Below, one piece after another: positions 7,464-17,260 of a DNA stretch of 61,271 bases. Source of the stretch: Cytophagaceae bacterium. Its GTDB lineage: Bacteria; Bacteroidota; Bacteroidia; Cytophagales; Cytophagaceae. Position numbers and translations under genes: made by a program. The stretch lies in NCBI GenBank assembly GCA_029237685.1, contig JAQZBV010000005.1, forward strand, positions 1-61,271, written 5' to 3'. How positions within the stretch are numbered: the first letter of the stretch is position 1; each line of letters begins with the position of its first letter. The notes beneath the pieces were generated by a model. That model did no database searches, was not told the origin of the DNA, and saw only the letters and a list, made by a program, of their open reading frames with translations.

Positions 7464-10106
7464 ATGAAATCTCTATTTACTACTCATCGTCCTTCATTTT
7501 TCCTGTTGCTTTGCCTCGGCTTGGTACTAGGGACATACAGCAGTTACGCACAAAACGAAGCGAACATCTGGTGGTTTGGAAACAAAGCCGGATTGGATTT
7601 CAATACTAATCCTCCTACGGTACTCAATACCACTATACCCATCAATACTTATGAAGGATCAGCTACCATCAGTGATCCTGTAACAGGACAACTGATCTTT
7701 GCTACAGACGGTATTACCGTTTGGTATCCTAATGGCACAGTCGTTCCCGGAGGTACCGGATTGAGAGGGAATTTTTCTTCCGCTCAATCTGCTTTGATCG
7801 TGCCTAATCCCGGCAACGCGAATCAATGGTTTATTTTTACCGCCAATGTCAATCCTCCGAACGGTACACCTTACGGTCACAATTACTACGTCGTGACAAG
7901 AACAGGATCTACCTTGGCTGTAGGGAGTGTCACTAATTTATTGGGACCTACAGTAACTACTGAACAACTGGCAGCATTAGGCGATGGTGCAGGTGGTTAC
8001 TGGATCGTTGCGCACGGCGTAGGAAATAATAGGTTCTATGCATTCCATATCTCGGCAGCCGGAGTCATCAATACTACTCCCGTCACAAGTAACGTAGGCA
8101 CTGCGGTTTCGGCAACAGATTTCATCAGCTCGATGAAAGTGAATACTTGCCAAACAAAACTCGCCTTGACGAACTTAGGTTCCGGGCATGTGGAAATCTT
8201 TAATTTTGACAACGCGAGCGGTTCTGTCACTTCGTTGCAATATTCCGTAACAGGCATCTCTCAACCTTACGGTTTAGAATTTTCTCCTAACGATGCTTAC
8301 CTCTACTACGGCACATTAGGAGGACAACTTTATCAATTGGACATGGGCACAGGTACAGCAACACTGACCGGATGGCTGCCTCCTCCAAATGGTGTTGGAA
8401 ATTTCGGTCAGATGCAATTGGCACCTGATGGTAAAATATATGTAACCAGTGAAAATACTGCAACCAATTCTTACCTTGGTATCATCAGTGCGCCCAACAA
8501 TGTATACACCGCTGCAGGTTACAGCAATACGGCCTTGCAGATTGCCTCTGTGAATTCATACTATCCTTTATTAGGTTTGCCTACATTCAGCCGAACATTC
8601 GTGTCCGGTGCCTTGAATGTGTTTCCGGGGAGTGGCGGTTACTGCGTAAACACTGACATTCCCCTGAGCTATAGTTATACCGGTGCAGTCACTTCACAAA
8701 CCTGGACGGTGACTCCTGCTACCGGATGGTCATTCACCACCGGTACAAGTACAGATCCAGCACCGACCATTCGATTTACTACGAATGGAACGTACAACGT
8801 CAAACTCGATGTGGTGAGTTGTGGCAGAACCTACACTGAAAATATGTCCTTCATTATTTCTGCTCCATTGAATGCCACCGGCACGGTGAGTTGCACGGCA
8901 CCTAATCTGGTGCTGGACAACCCAGCCGTTGATCCAAACGAACCCTTATACCTTTGGTACGACGGTCCTGCACCGACTGGTAAATTGATCGGAATAGGAA
9001 CGCCTTACAATTACTCCGTAGGGAATGATGCCTCAAAACCTGCCAATGTATATGTGGAAGTTGCTACGGCTGCTTCTGCCAGCGCCAATGCATCAGGCAG
9101 TGTAGGTCCGGCAGCCACTGCCTTAACGTGGAGTGCCATAGCCATAGGCGGTGCCGGTTATACCAGTCCTGCGATCAATGTCTTTACTGATATTCTAGTA
9201 TTGAAAAGTTTTGACATCAAACCAAGAGCAGGTTTTTGTTCAGGAACATTAAACGTTGTCATCACAAACGGAGCTGGCACTACGGTGTTCACCGGCAGTT
9301 ATTCACCGGTTTGTGTCGGCGGTATTTTTACGGTTCCTGTCGATGTAACATTGCCTAAAGGAAACGGTTATAGAATTACACTGACATCACCCACCATGCA
9401 ATTGGATGGCAACCTCGCTGCTACGACTGTGTTCTCGAATGCTCAGGCCTCATTGGGTGCGGCGGCGGCAGGCGCTTTGGAAATAGCGAACCTGGTCTAT
9501 GATTATCAAAATTTCACCATCACCACTACTTGTTCCAATAGAAACGCGATACCTGTACTTTGCTCTTTACCGGTAGAACTTTTACAATTCAACGGGAAAT
9601 GGGAAGGAGAGGACATTCGCTTATATTGGAGCACCGCATCTGAACACAACAACAATTATTTCGAAGTGGAACATTCACTGGATGGTATTCATTTTACTTC
9701 TATAGGAAAAGTATTTGGAGTGGGTAATAGTTCTCGTGTCAACACTTACGAACTCTACGACACGCAACCTTCACAGGGCATCAACTATTATCGATTGGTG
9801 CAATACGATTTCGATGGCACACGCAGCATCAGTCAGATCATTGCGATCAGCACATCAGGAAACAACAGCAATTTGTTCACTGTAGTGCCCAATCCAAGTT
9901 CCAATCATTTTACCGTATTGTTCGCTACTGATTTTATGAGTGCATCACTTACCATCACAGATGCCTTGGGCAAAATAGTGTATACCGGAAAAGTTGAAAC
10001 GGGTACAAACAGTCTGGAAGTCGGAGGATTTCTGTCTAAAGGAGTGTATGTTCTTCATGCCACCACATCTACTCAATCGGAAAGTAAACTCATTATAAAA
10101 GAATAA
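7464..10106 (+). CDS. Large T9SS-secreted protein with propeller-like N-terminal half and PKD-like domain
   Basis: 880 residues. Signal peptide 1-29 (ends SYAQ). Residues 30-380 are repetitive and beta-rich, with segments such as NIWWFGNKAGLDFN, GLEFSPNDAYLYYGT and MQLAPDGKIYVTS that look like blades of a beta-propeller. A PKD-like domain follows (about 395-467, with TYNVKLDVVS). A second beta region leads to the T9SS linker module (702-797) and a type A sorting domain (806-880, YVLHATTSTQSESKLIIKE). No catalytic motif is recognised. The four-base gap after the chitinase suggests it acts with that enzyme, perhaps in binding or adhesion; this is inference. Confidence 0.75.
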   Translation: MKSLFTTHRPSFFLLLCLGLVLGTYSSYAQNEANIWWFGNKAGLDFNTNPPTVLNTTIPINTYEGSATISDPVTGQLIFATDGITVWYPNGTVVPGGTGLRGNFSSAQSALIVPNPGNANQWFIFTANVNPPNGTPYGHNYYVVTRTGSTLAVGSVTNLLGPTVTTEQLAALGDGAGGYWIVAHGVGNNRFYAFHISAAGVINTTPVTSNVGTAVSATDFISSMKVNTCQTKLALTNLGSGHVEIFNFDNASGSVTSLQYSVTGISQPYGLEFSPNDAYLYYGTLGGQLYQLDMGTGTATLTGWLPPPNGVGNFGQMQLAPDGKIYVTSENTATNSYLGIISAPNNVYTAAGYSNTALQIASVNSYYPLLGLPTFSRTFVSGALNVFPGSGGYCVNTDIPLSYSYTGAVTSQTWTVTPATGWSFTTGTSTDPAPTIRFTTNGTYNVKLDVVSCGRTYTENMSFIISAPLNATGTVSCTAPNLVLDNPAVDPNEPLYLWYDGPAPTGKLIGIGTPYNYSVGNDASKPANVYVEVATAASASANASGSVGPAATALTWSAIAIGGAGYTSPAINVFTDILVLKSFDIKPRAGFCSGTLNVVITNGAGTTVFTGSYSPVCVGGIFTVPVDVTLPKGNGYRITLTSPTMQLDGNLAATTVFSNAQASLGAAAAGALEIANLVYDYQNFTITTTCSNRNAIPVLCSLPVELLQFNGKWEGEDIRLYWSTASEHNNNYFEVEHSLDGIHFTSIGKVFGVGNSSRVNTYELYDTQPSQGINYYRLVQYDFDGTRSISQIIAISTSGNNSNLFTVVPNPSSNHFTVLFATDFMSASLTITDALGKIVYTGKVETGTNSLEVGGFLSKGVYVLHATTSTQSESKLIIKE

Positions 10107-10142
10107 AAGACACATCCCTTCTGGAGATTTTTTTTAGGGATT

Positions 10143-10175
10143 AGGGATGAAGCAGCTGGCTTCATCCCTTTTTTT
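10143..10175 (+). terminator. Rho-independent terminator
   Basis: Stem GGGATGAAGC/GCTTCATCCC with loop AGCTG and a trailing T-run. It closes the transcript of the chitinase-propeller gene pair. Confidence 0.85.
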
Positions 10176-10249
10176 ATAGATAGAGTTTATTAGGTATTTA
10201 ATAATTGTACAACTATTTGGATAGAAGAGGTGAAAATGTCTGAATATAT

Positions 10250-10432
10250 GGGCATGCCCCCGCTACCATCATACTAAGTTAAAATAACTTGTCTGGCGGC
10301 GTCGGGCAGCACTTCGTCCGCAATCTTGCACTCTCGTGCGCAATTGTGCTACAAGTCCTCGCTCGGATCCCATCTTAGTAAATTATTTAACATAATGGCT
10401 CGCTGTGGGCTTTCCGCTTCTATCCCTCATGC
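10250..10432. repeat. Structured intergenic repeat, copy 2 (co-varied ends)
   Basis: This is the longest of four copies. It begins GGGCATG and ends CCCTCATGC, so the closing stem is GCATG/CATGC instead of GCGTT/AACGC; both strands of the stem have changed together. Internal words CGGGC, ATGGCTC and GGGCTTTCCGCT recur in other copies. A hairpin built on CTTGCACTCTCGTGCG lies inside. No gene is visible between 10176 and 10626. Confidence 0.7.
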
Positions 10433-10626
10433 AAAAATCCAACATTTTACATGAAGGAGGTTTTGAGGGTTTAAAATTCACTTATTGAATTCAAAAGCTA
10501 TAATTTTCTTTTTTTCACTTTCGTTGTTTTCTTTTCCCTCCCTCGTTTGTCTTTAATCACAGAGAGAAAACTCCTCGCAGCATTTCTCCCAGAATTCGCA
10601 TTATTCTCAAACAAATACTTCTCTTT

Positions 10627-13600
10627 ATGAAAAAACTAGTCCTCATTTTTGCCGGTATGTGCCTGTTGTGTATGCAGCTTATGGCGCAGACAGGTACCAC
10701 CAGCTGGGTTTCCGTCGGACCCGATGGCAAATTAAAATACACGCCTGATGCGAAGGGAAACACGATCCCTGACTTTAGTGCAGTAGGTTATAAAAACGGT
10801 GATGTGGCCATTCCGACTGTTCCGGTGGTGAGAACCATTTCCGCAGTATCGGGAGACAACACCGCCAACATTCAAAACGCGATCAATGCGGTAGCAGCTT
10901 TACCAATGGATGCGAATGGATTCAGAGGTGCCTTGCTATTGAAAGCAGGAACCTACAACATCAACAATAACTTATACATCAGAAGCAGCGGTGTTGTTAT
11001 TCGTGGTGAAGGCAACGGAACCGTTTTAATGGCTACCAAAACTTCTCAATACAGCTTGATCACGGTAACCGGTAGCGGTGGATTCTCCGCGGTTTCTTCT
11101 ACCAGCAAAAAAATACAAGGAGCTTACATTCCCATCGGTGCCAAAACAGTTACACTGCCTGCAGGTCATGGTTTCATGACCGGAGACGATGTCATGCTGC
11201 AAAGAAGACCAAACCAAGCCTGGATCAATATGCTTGGAATGAACGTGCTTAGTCAGATTCCATGCGATAACGGTGGTTGCAATGTCGATTGGACGCCGGG
11301 AGAATACATTGTTAATTACTTGAGAAAGGTAGTGGCTGTGAATGGTAATACCATCACACTTGACGCTCCTAACGTCGACGTGATCGACTCTAAATACGCG
11401 GAAGGTTTCATCCTGAAATATAACTGGTCAGGTAAAATTGAAAACTGCGGTGTTGAAAATTTGTACATGGATTCCAGATACACCAATGCCAACGATGAAA
11501 ATCACGGCTGGCATGGTGTTTCTTTTTCGAACGCTAAAAACGGATGGGTAAGGAATGTAGAGGTACATCACTTTGGTTATGCCGCGGTAACAGTAAACGA
11601 AAGTGCAGCCTGGATCTCGATATTAAATTGTAAAAACATTGATCCCATTTCTCAAACCATCGGTGGCAGAAAATATTCGTTCAACATCAATGGTCAGAGA
11701 AACTTAGTGAAAAACTGTTCTACCAATGGCGGTCGCCACGATTATGTAACAGGCGCTAAAACTGCAGGACCTAATGCGTTTGTCAATTCAACAGCTGCAA
11801 ATCAAAAAGCAGACATCGGTCCACACCACCGTTGGGGTACGGGCGCTTTGTTTGATAACATCAAAGGAAACTTCGAACAGAATGCTCAAAACAGACTAGG
11901 TTATGGAACAGGTCACGGATGGTCTGGTGCACAGACCATGTACTGGAATTGCACCTCTCCTACCTTCAGAATACACAGCCCCACTCAACACATCAACTGG
12001 GCAATCGGTTGCAAAGGAAACGTCACTTCCTCCGGCAATCAATACACAGGCAGCCCTGGTGTCACACAATCTACCAACAACTTCATTGCCGGTATCCAAT
12101 ACTTATACGATAAACAATTGGCCGATCGCTTAAATACTTCTGTACCTCCCAATCCGGTACCTGATAACTTGGCAAAAGGGAAACCGGTTACAGTCTCTTC
12201 TACAGAAGCAAACACTAATGTTTCAACAGCCGCGAGCAATGTAACAGACGGAAGCTATGAAACAAGATGGGCATCTGTTTTCGCGGACCCACAATGGTTG
12301 TCTGTTGACTTGGGTGCAAACTACACCATCAACCGTGTGAAAATCTCATGGGAAACAGCGATGGCTTCAGCTTATGAAATTCAAGTGTCAGCCAATGGAA
12401 CGTCAGGCTGGACAACCATTAAATCGGTTACAGGAAATACTGCTGCCAAAAACGATCAAACCGGTTTGTCCGGCACAGGCCGCTACCTGAGGATTTATGG
12501 TACTTCCAGAACAACCCTTTATGGATATTCTATTTTTGAATTGGAAGTATATGGTACAGCAGCCACTAATGTTGCGCCTGCTGTCAGCCTAACTGCTCCG
12601 GCTTCAACAGATGCATTCACGGCTCCGGCAGCCGTTACCATCGCTGCCAATGCTGCAGACACAGACGGCACCATCAGTAAAGTAGATTTCTATAACGGAA
12701 CAACTTTATTGTTCAGTGATGCGACGGCACCATACAGTTATACCTGGACCAATGTAGCAGCCGGTACTTATGCCATCACAGCAAAAGCAACCGATAACTC
12801 CGGTGCGACTGCCACTACTCCTGCACTAAGCATTACAGTTGCTCCTGCCCCTCCACTTTGTCTTCCGGTATCAGCCAGCGGCGACGATGGAAATATTCCA
12901 GGCAATGTACTGGACAACAACACCGCGACAAGATGGTCTGCCAACGGTGACGGACAATGGATACAATTCTGTCAGGGAACAGCCCTAAACGTAAGTGGTG
13001 TACAAATTGCTTTCTATTCTGGAAACGTCCGTCAAAGTATGTTTGATGTTCAACTTTCACAAGATGGTTTGATATGGAGCAATGCATTAACCAACGCTAG
13101 AAGCAGTGGAACATCCCTGGCGCTAGAGAACTTTACTTTTGCTTCGCAATCAGCAAAATTTGTTCGAATCTTGGGTCATGGCAATACTGTCAATACATGG
13201 AACAGTTTTACCGAAGTTAAAATACTAACCGGCGAACCTCCGGTAAATCAACTTCCAACAGTTACTCTTACTGCTCCTACAAATAATGCCTCGTTCAACG
13301 CACCGGCAGCTCTAGCGATCACAGCGACCGCTGCAGACGCTGATGGTTCCATTGCTAAAGTTGAATTCTACAATGGCACTACTTTATTAGGAACGGATAA
13401 TACTTCTCCCTACTCTTATACATGGACCAATGTCCCAGCAGGTACTTATAACATCTCTGCTAAAGCCACAGACAATAGCGGTGCATCGGTAACCTCAGCT
13501 GCTGCTGTAAAAGTAAACACTGTGGTAGTGACAAATCCTTGTTCAAGCTTACCGGTATACAAAGAAAACGGCGGTTATGCAGCAGGCGGAAAAGTTCAAA

Positions 13601-14019
13601 ACGCGGGTAAACAATACCAATGCAAACCTTATCCTTATTCAGGATGGTGCAATGGCTCAGCTTGGGCCTATGCTCCTGGTGTAGGTTCTTACTGGGCGGA
13701 TGCCTGGACATTAGTAGGCTCTTGCACCGCAAACCGTGAAGCAAACGATGCAGCTGTTAATGAATCGTTACTGACCAACGCTCCTAACCCATTTACCGCT
13801 TCTACTCGCTTAACCGTAGTAGTAAGTGAGTCAGGAAATGTTTCTGTAGCCATTTACAACAAAGCAGGCTTGATGGTTAAAACCGTAACAGAAGGATTTC
13901 TCCCTACCGGCACGTATGAATTCACCGTAGACGCATCCGATCTACCGGCAGATTTATACCTTGTAAAATACACGACAGAAAGCGCAGTCATCACTAAAAA
14001 AATCATCCGCGCTCAGTAA
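10627..14019 (+). CDS. Secreted beta-helix (pectate-lyase-like) protein with F5/8C, Ig-like and CBM5/12-like modules
   Basis: 1130 residues. Signal peptide 1-21 (ends LMAQ). Residues 25-510 look like a right-handed parallel beta-helix (NIQNAINAVAAL, GALLLKAGTYNI, GVVIRGEG), a fold of pectate lyases and other polysaccharide lyases or hydrolases. Then: F5/8-type C domain (about 514-641), Ig-like Big_7 domain (648-737), a second F5/8C-like domain (743-866), a second Big_7 (872-965), a CBM5/12-like module with paired Cys and many Trp (971-1033, YQCKPYPYSGWCNGSAWAY), and a type A T9SS sorting domain to 1130. The substrate cannot be assigned. The CBM5/12 plus sorting-domain cassette also ends the GH5 protein at 43110. 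Confidence 0.82.
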   Translation: MKKLVLIFAGMCLLCMQLMAQTGTTSWVSVGPDGKLKYTPDAKGNTIPDFSAVGYKNGDVAIPTVPVVRTISAVSGDNTANIQNAINAVAALPMDANGFRGALLLKAGTYNINNNLYIRSSGVVIRGEGNGTVLMATKTSQYSLITVTGSGGFSAVSSTSKKIQGAYIPIGAKTVTLPAGHGFMTGDDVMLQRRPNQAWINMLGMNVLSQIPCDNGGCNVDWTPGEYIVNYLRKVVAVNGNTITLDAPNVDVIDSKYAEGFILKYNWSGKIENCGVENLYMDSRYTNANDENHGWHGVSFSNAKNGWVRNVEVHHFGYAAVTVNESAAWISILNCKNIDPISQTIGGRKYSFNINGQRNLVKNCSTNGGRHDYVTGAKTAGPNAFVNSTAANQKADIGPHHRWGTGALFDNIKGNFEQNAQNRLGYGTGHGWSGAQTMYWNCTSPTFRIHSPTQHINWAIGCKGNVTSSGNQYTGSPGVTQSTNNFIAGIQYLYDKQLADRLNTSVPPNPVPDNLAKGKPVTVSSTEANTNVSTAASNVTDGSYETRWASVFADPQWLSVDLGANYTINRVKISWETAMASAYEIQVSANGTSGWTTIKSVTGNTAAKNDQTGLSGTGRYLRIYGTSRTTLYGYSIFELEVYGTAATNVAPAVSLTAPASTDAFTAPAAVTIAANAADTDGTISKVDFYNGTTLLFSDATAPYSYTWTNVAAGTYAITAKATDNSGATATTPALSITVAPAPPLCLPVSASGDDGNIPGNVLDNNTATRWSANGDGQWIQFCQGTALNVSGVQIAFYSGNVRQSMFDVQLSQDGLIWSNALTNARSSGTSLALENFTFASQSAKFVRILGHGNTVNTWNSFTEVKILTGEPPVNQLPTVTLTAPTNNASFNAPAALAITATAADADGSIAKVEFYNGTTLLGTDNTSPYSYTWTNVPAGTYNISAKATDNSGASVTSAAAVKVNTVVVTNPCSSLPVYKENGGYAAGGKVQNAGKQYQCKPYPYSGWCNGSAWAYAPGVGSYWADAWTLVGSCTANREANDAAVNESLLTNAPNPFTASTRLTVVVSESGNVSVAIYNKAGLMVKTVTEGFLPTGTYEFTVDASDLPADLYLVKYTTESAVITKKIIRAQ

Positions 14020-14032
14020 AATATACCCATTC

Positions 14033-14071
14033 AAAAAAGGACAATGCCGAAGCGATTGTCCTTTTTTTTTG
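14033..14071 (+). terminator. Rho-independent terminator
   Basis: Stem AAGGACAAT/ATTGTCCTT around a nine-base loop, with ten T after it. It closes the beta-helix gene transcript. Confidence 0.85.
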
Positions 14072-14235
14072 CCTTATCGTTTGACCTTGCTGAGTATTCT
14101 TTTCCGCATTTCGGGCATATAAAAAACATCTCCTGTTGGAGCATTATTCCTTTCTAGCTGAAAACCTTTCATTTACTTTTCTCCCAAACAAGGTCCGATC
14201 CTTGTCACGATATAGGTGTATAAATCCATCATGCA

Positions 14236-14430
14236 ATGAAAAAGTATTTGATGCCCTTTGCCTTTATTTCCTTCCTATTCTTCTACGGTTGTTTCTTTTT
14301 ACTGTTGATTGGAAGTTATACAACCAAAACTATAATTCCTTCCTCTAAAAATAAGCCTGATTACTCGAATTCATCTTCATCAAACCAGAACGCTCAGCAA
14401 TCATCTTCCGCTTTTTTATCTTCAAAATAA
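14236..14430 (+). CDS. Small membrane or lipoprotein-like peptide
   Basis: A 64-codon frame starting ATG-AAA-AAG, with a hydrophobic N-terminal segment containing FFYGC (a loose lipobox) and a low-complexity Ser/Asn/Gln tail. No family is recognised and no ribosome site is visible. The typical Met-Lys-Lys start with export-type hydrophobic segment supports a real small envelope protein over chance. It stands alone between a terminator and the porin gene. Confidence 0.45.
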   Translation: MKKYLMPFAFISFLFFYGCFFLLLIGSYTTKTIIPSSKNKPDYSNSSSSNQNAQQSSSAFLSSK

Positions 14431-14450
14431 TATCCGCACCCATTCGGTTA

Positions 14451-14462
14451 ACGTTTAAACGT
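14451..14462. promoter_or_regulatory. Short palindrome upstream of the porin gene
   Basis: ACGTTTAAACGT is a perfect 12-base palindrome about 108 bases before the porin ATG. It could be an operator; symmetry is the only evidence. Confidence 0.25.
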
Positions 14463-14569
14463 ATAATATTAAAGCTCGAATCACTCGGAGTTTAGACGTT
14501 ACACAATAGAATTTTCGAATAAGAATAGTATATTAAAATAGTGATTAACCATTCACCGCAAAATCAGCT

Positions 14570-15790
14570 ATGAAAAAACTACTCATTATTCTTATTTCAC
14601 TCTCCCCTTTTCTCGCCCAGGCACAAGGCTTTCAGGTGAACCTGCAGGGGCAAAAACAGCAGGCGATGTCAAGTGCAGGCACGGGTTTAGCCCTTGACGA
14701 AGCGAGTGTGTTTTTTAACCCGGGTGCTGTTTCGCACCTGGAAAAAAATGGTGTAAGCGTAGGTGTAAGTCCAACCATTGCACACTCAACCTTTCAATCC
14801 ACCAGCAATCAATCACAAGCAAGATCAACTTCTCCGGTAAGTACTCCTTTTACCGCTTATTCGGTATGGGGACCGGAAGAAAGTAAACTAAAATTCGGAC
14901 TCGGCATCTATACGCCCTTTGGAAGTACGATACAATGGGAAGACGGATGGTCGGGTCGTTTCCAACTAACCAGACTTCAGCTCTTTTCAGTTTTCATTCA
15001 ACCCACAGTGAGTTATAAAATCAGCGACAAAGTCGGAATCGGGGCCGGGTTTGTTTATGGTATAGGTAAAATCGATTTGAGAAGAGACCTTCCCGTTGTA
15101 GATGCGAATGGAAATTATGGTAACGCTAAATTGACAGGTAATGCTAACGGTATAGGATTCAATGCCGGTATTTACCTGAAGCCTATTGAAAAATTATCGA
15201 TCGGTATTACCTACCGTTCGAGAGTGGACATGAAAGTAAATAAAGGCAACGCGGAATTCAACGTGCCTTCTTCGCTATCTTCTAATTTTCCGAACGGGGG
15301 GTTTAGTTCTTCATTACCCTTGCCAAGAGTCATCACGTTAGGAGTAGGATTCAGAGCCACCGATAAGTTGCTCCTTGCTGCAGATGTGAACTTCATTGGT
15401 TGGTCTGCCTACAAGGAATTGGCTTTCGATTATGAAAACAATACCTCTACCTTGCAAGACACCAAATCAGAACGTAACTACAAAGACACTTATGCTTTCA
15501 GACTAGGGGGTCAGTACAGCATCAAAGAAAACTTTCATGTGCGTGCAGGCGTAGCCTACCAATTGACTCCGGTGCAAGACGGCTATGTCACGCCGGAACT
15601 TCCGGATGCGAATAAAATGAATTACTCTGTCGGTGTAGGATATACCTTTGCAGAAAAACTCACGGTAGATGCCTCCTTCACGTTCGAAGATTTTGATAAA
15701 CGAACGGACACGAACAAAGAAACTAACTTCAGTGGAAGTTATAAAACATACATCGCCATTCCTGGTATTTCTCTTTCTTATAACTTCTAA
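14570..15790 (+). CDS. OmpP1/FadL-family outer membrane porin
   Basis: A 406-residue beta-barrel of the FadL/OmpP1 family, whose members move hydrophobic compounds such as fatty acids across the outer membrane. Signal peptide 1-18 (ends AQAQ). The mature N-terminus has the family hatch sequence (GFQVNLQGQKQQAMSSAGTG, then DEASVFFNPGA). Alternating aromatic beta-strands run to a terminal Phe (LSYNF), as expected for a barrel recognised by BAM. The next gene is an SGNH esterase lipoprotein starting 11 bases downstream, so porin and esterase form a two-gene unit that plausibly releases and imports lipids. Substrate is inferred. Confidence 0.88.
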   Translation: MKKLLIILISLSPFLAQAQGFQVNLQGQKQQAMSSAGTGLALDEASVFFNPGAVSHLEKNGVSVGVSPTIAHSTFQSTSNQSQARSTSPVSTPFTAYSVWGPEESKLKFGLGIYTPFGSTIQWEDGWSGRFQLTRLQLFSVFIQPTVSYKISDKVGIGAGFVYGIGKIDLRRDLPVVDANGNYGNAKLTGNANGIGFNAGIYLKPIEKLSIGITYRSRVDMKVNKGNAEFNVPSSLSSNFPNGGFSSSLPLPRVITLGVGFRATDKLLLAADVNFIGWSAYKELAFDYENNTSTLQDTKSERNYKDTYAFRLGGQYSIKENFHVRAGVAYQLTPVQDGYVTPELPDANKMNYSVGVGYTFAEKLTVDASFTFEDFDKRTDTNKETNFSGSYKTYIAIPGISLSYNF

Positions 15791-15801
15791 CATTGAGCAC
15801 C

Positions 15802-17133
15802 ATGAAAAAGATATTCTCTAGAACGTTATATACCATTGCATGCATCAGCTTAGCTTTTTCTTGCAAACCCAAACTTGAAACACCGGCTATAGATAAAGGG
15901 AGTTTAAATCTTACTACTTATGTTGCCATAGGAAATTCCATTACAGCAGGCTATGCGGACAACGCTCTCTACCGCAACGGCCAGGAAAATTCTTACGCCA
16001 AATTGCTAGCGGAGCAATTCCAATTAGCCGGAGGTGGCGCTTTTAAAATTCCTTACGTAGATCCTAACTCTGTAGGAATAGGATCTACCGGCGGTGCCAG
16101 ACTTGCACTTACATACGTAACGGATGCATGCCAAGGAACATACCTTACACCTAGACCAGTAGAGGCTTCAGGAGACGTTACCATTTTTGCTTCTGTATAT
16201 GCCGCACAAGGCCCTTTTAATAGTTTCGGAGTACCAGGAGCAAAATCCTTCCATGTACCGTTTGCAGGATATGGTAATAGTGCCAACGGAGTTGGCAACT
16301 ATAATCCTTTCTTCACACGAATGGCTGCTGACGAAGCCACATCATCGATGTTGACCGATGCACTGGCACGCAATCCAACCTTCTTCAGTCTATTCATTGG
16401 GAACAATGACGTCTTGCTTTATGCATTAAGTGGAGGAGCACAAGATGCCATTACACCGACAGGAACATTCGATGCCAGTATCGATGCTACGGTAAATGCA
16501 TTGACAGCTGTTAGCCCACAAGGTGTAATTGCAAACGTACCCGATATTACATCGCTCCCTTATTTTACTACCGTTCCTTACAATGGATTAGTTCTGGATG
16601 CCACTCAAGCAGCTGGCTTAAATGCTCTGCATGCAGGATCAGATGCCAGTTTCCATGAGGGTGCTAATGGATTTCTTATTGCTGACGCCGCAGCTACAGG
16701 AGGGAAAAGGAATGCCGTAGCAGGAGAATTCATTCTATTGAGTACGCCTCAAAATGATTTGAAATGTACTGGATTAGGATCGCAAACAGCCCTTCCTACT
16801 CAATATGTATTGACGGCGACGGAAGTAGCCGCTATTCAAGCGGCTACCATACATTATAACAATAAACTAAAAACTGTTGCGGAAGCCAAGGGATTAGCTT
16901 TCGTTGATGCCAATGCCTTCCTTAAATCAGCCATTAAAGGCATTACATTCGACGGCATAAATGTCAGCACAACATTTGTATCGGGCGGAGCATTTTCTTT
17001 GGACGGTGTACACCTCACACATTTGGGAAATGCCCTATTGACCAACGAATTCATACGATCTATCAATGCGAAATATCGATCGACTATTCCTGAAGTGGAC
17101 ATCACAAAATACCACGGTGTAGTATTCCCATAA
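15802..17133 (+). CDS. SGNH/GDSL-family esterase lipoprotein
   Basis: Predicted serine esterase or lipase anchored as a lipoprotein. I chose ATG at 15802 (443 residues) over an in-frame TTG nine bases earlier, because it begins Met-Lys-Lys and puts the lipobox (LAFSC) at Cys21. Block I is GNSITAG with the nucleophile Ser46 (GNS replaces the classic GDS). Block III appears as FIGNND, and block V as DGVHLTHLG with the catalytic Asp/His pair near the C-terminus. It follows the FadL-type porin by 11 bases and a terminator comes after it. The true ester substrate is unknown. Confidence 0.85.
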   Translation: MKKIFSRTLYTIACISLAFSCKPKLETPAIDKGSLNLTTYVAIGNSITAGYADNALYRNGQENSYAKLLAEQFQLAGGGAFKIPYVDPNSVGIGSTGGARLALTYVTDACQGTYLTPRPVEASGDVTIFASVYAAQGPFNSFGVPGAKSFHVPFAGYGNSANGVGNYNPFFTRMAADEATSSMLTDALARNPTFFSLFIGNNDVLLYALSGGAQDAITPTGTFDASIDATVNALTAVSPQGVIANVPDITSLPYFTTVPYNGLVLDATQAAGLNALHAGSDASFHEGANGFLIADAAATGGKRNAVAGEFILLSTPQNDLKCTGLGSQTALPTQYVLTATEVAAIQAATIHYNNKLKTVAEAKGLAFVDANAFLKSAIKGITFDGINVSTTFVSGGAFSLDGVHLTHLGNALLTNEFIRSINAKYRSTIPEVDITKYHGVVFP

Positions 17134-17152
17134 TAAGAGTCCTCTGTTCTTA

Positions 17153-17197
17153 TACAAGCCCATCATCTTACTCAGGTGATGGGCTTGTTGTTTTGTA
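17153..17197 (+). terminator. Rho-independent terminator
   Basis: Stem CAAGCCCATCA/TGATGGGCTTG, followed by TTGTTTTG. It ends the porin-esterase unit. Confidence 0.8.
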
Positions 17198-17207
17198 ACC
17201 ACCGGTA

Positions 17208-17237
17208 TTGTATAACACCGTCCTTTTACTTAATTTG
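17208..17237 (+). promoter_or_regulatory. Candidate Bacteroidota-type promoter
   Basis: TTG at 17208-17210, a 19-base spacer, then TTAATTTG at 17230-17237 (one mismatch to TAnnTTTG). The ATG of the downstream regulator lies 24 bases after the -7 element. Spacing fits the family sigma factor used by Bacteroidota; no transcript evidence is available. Confidence 0.45.
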
Positions 17238-17260
17238 TAGGACAGCTCTATAGATTACCC

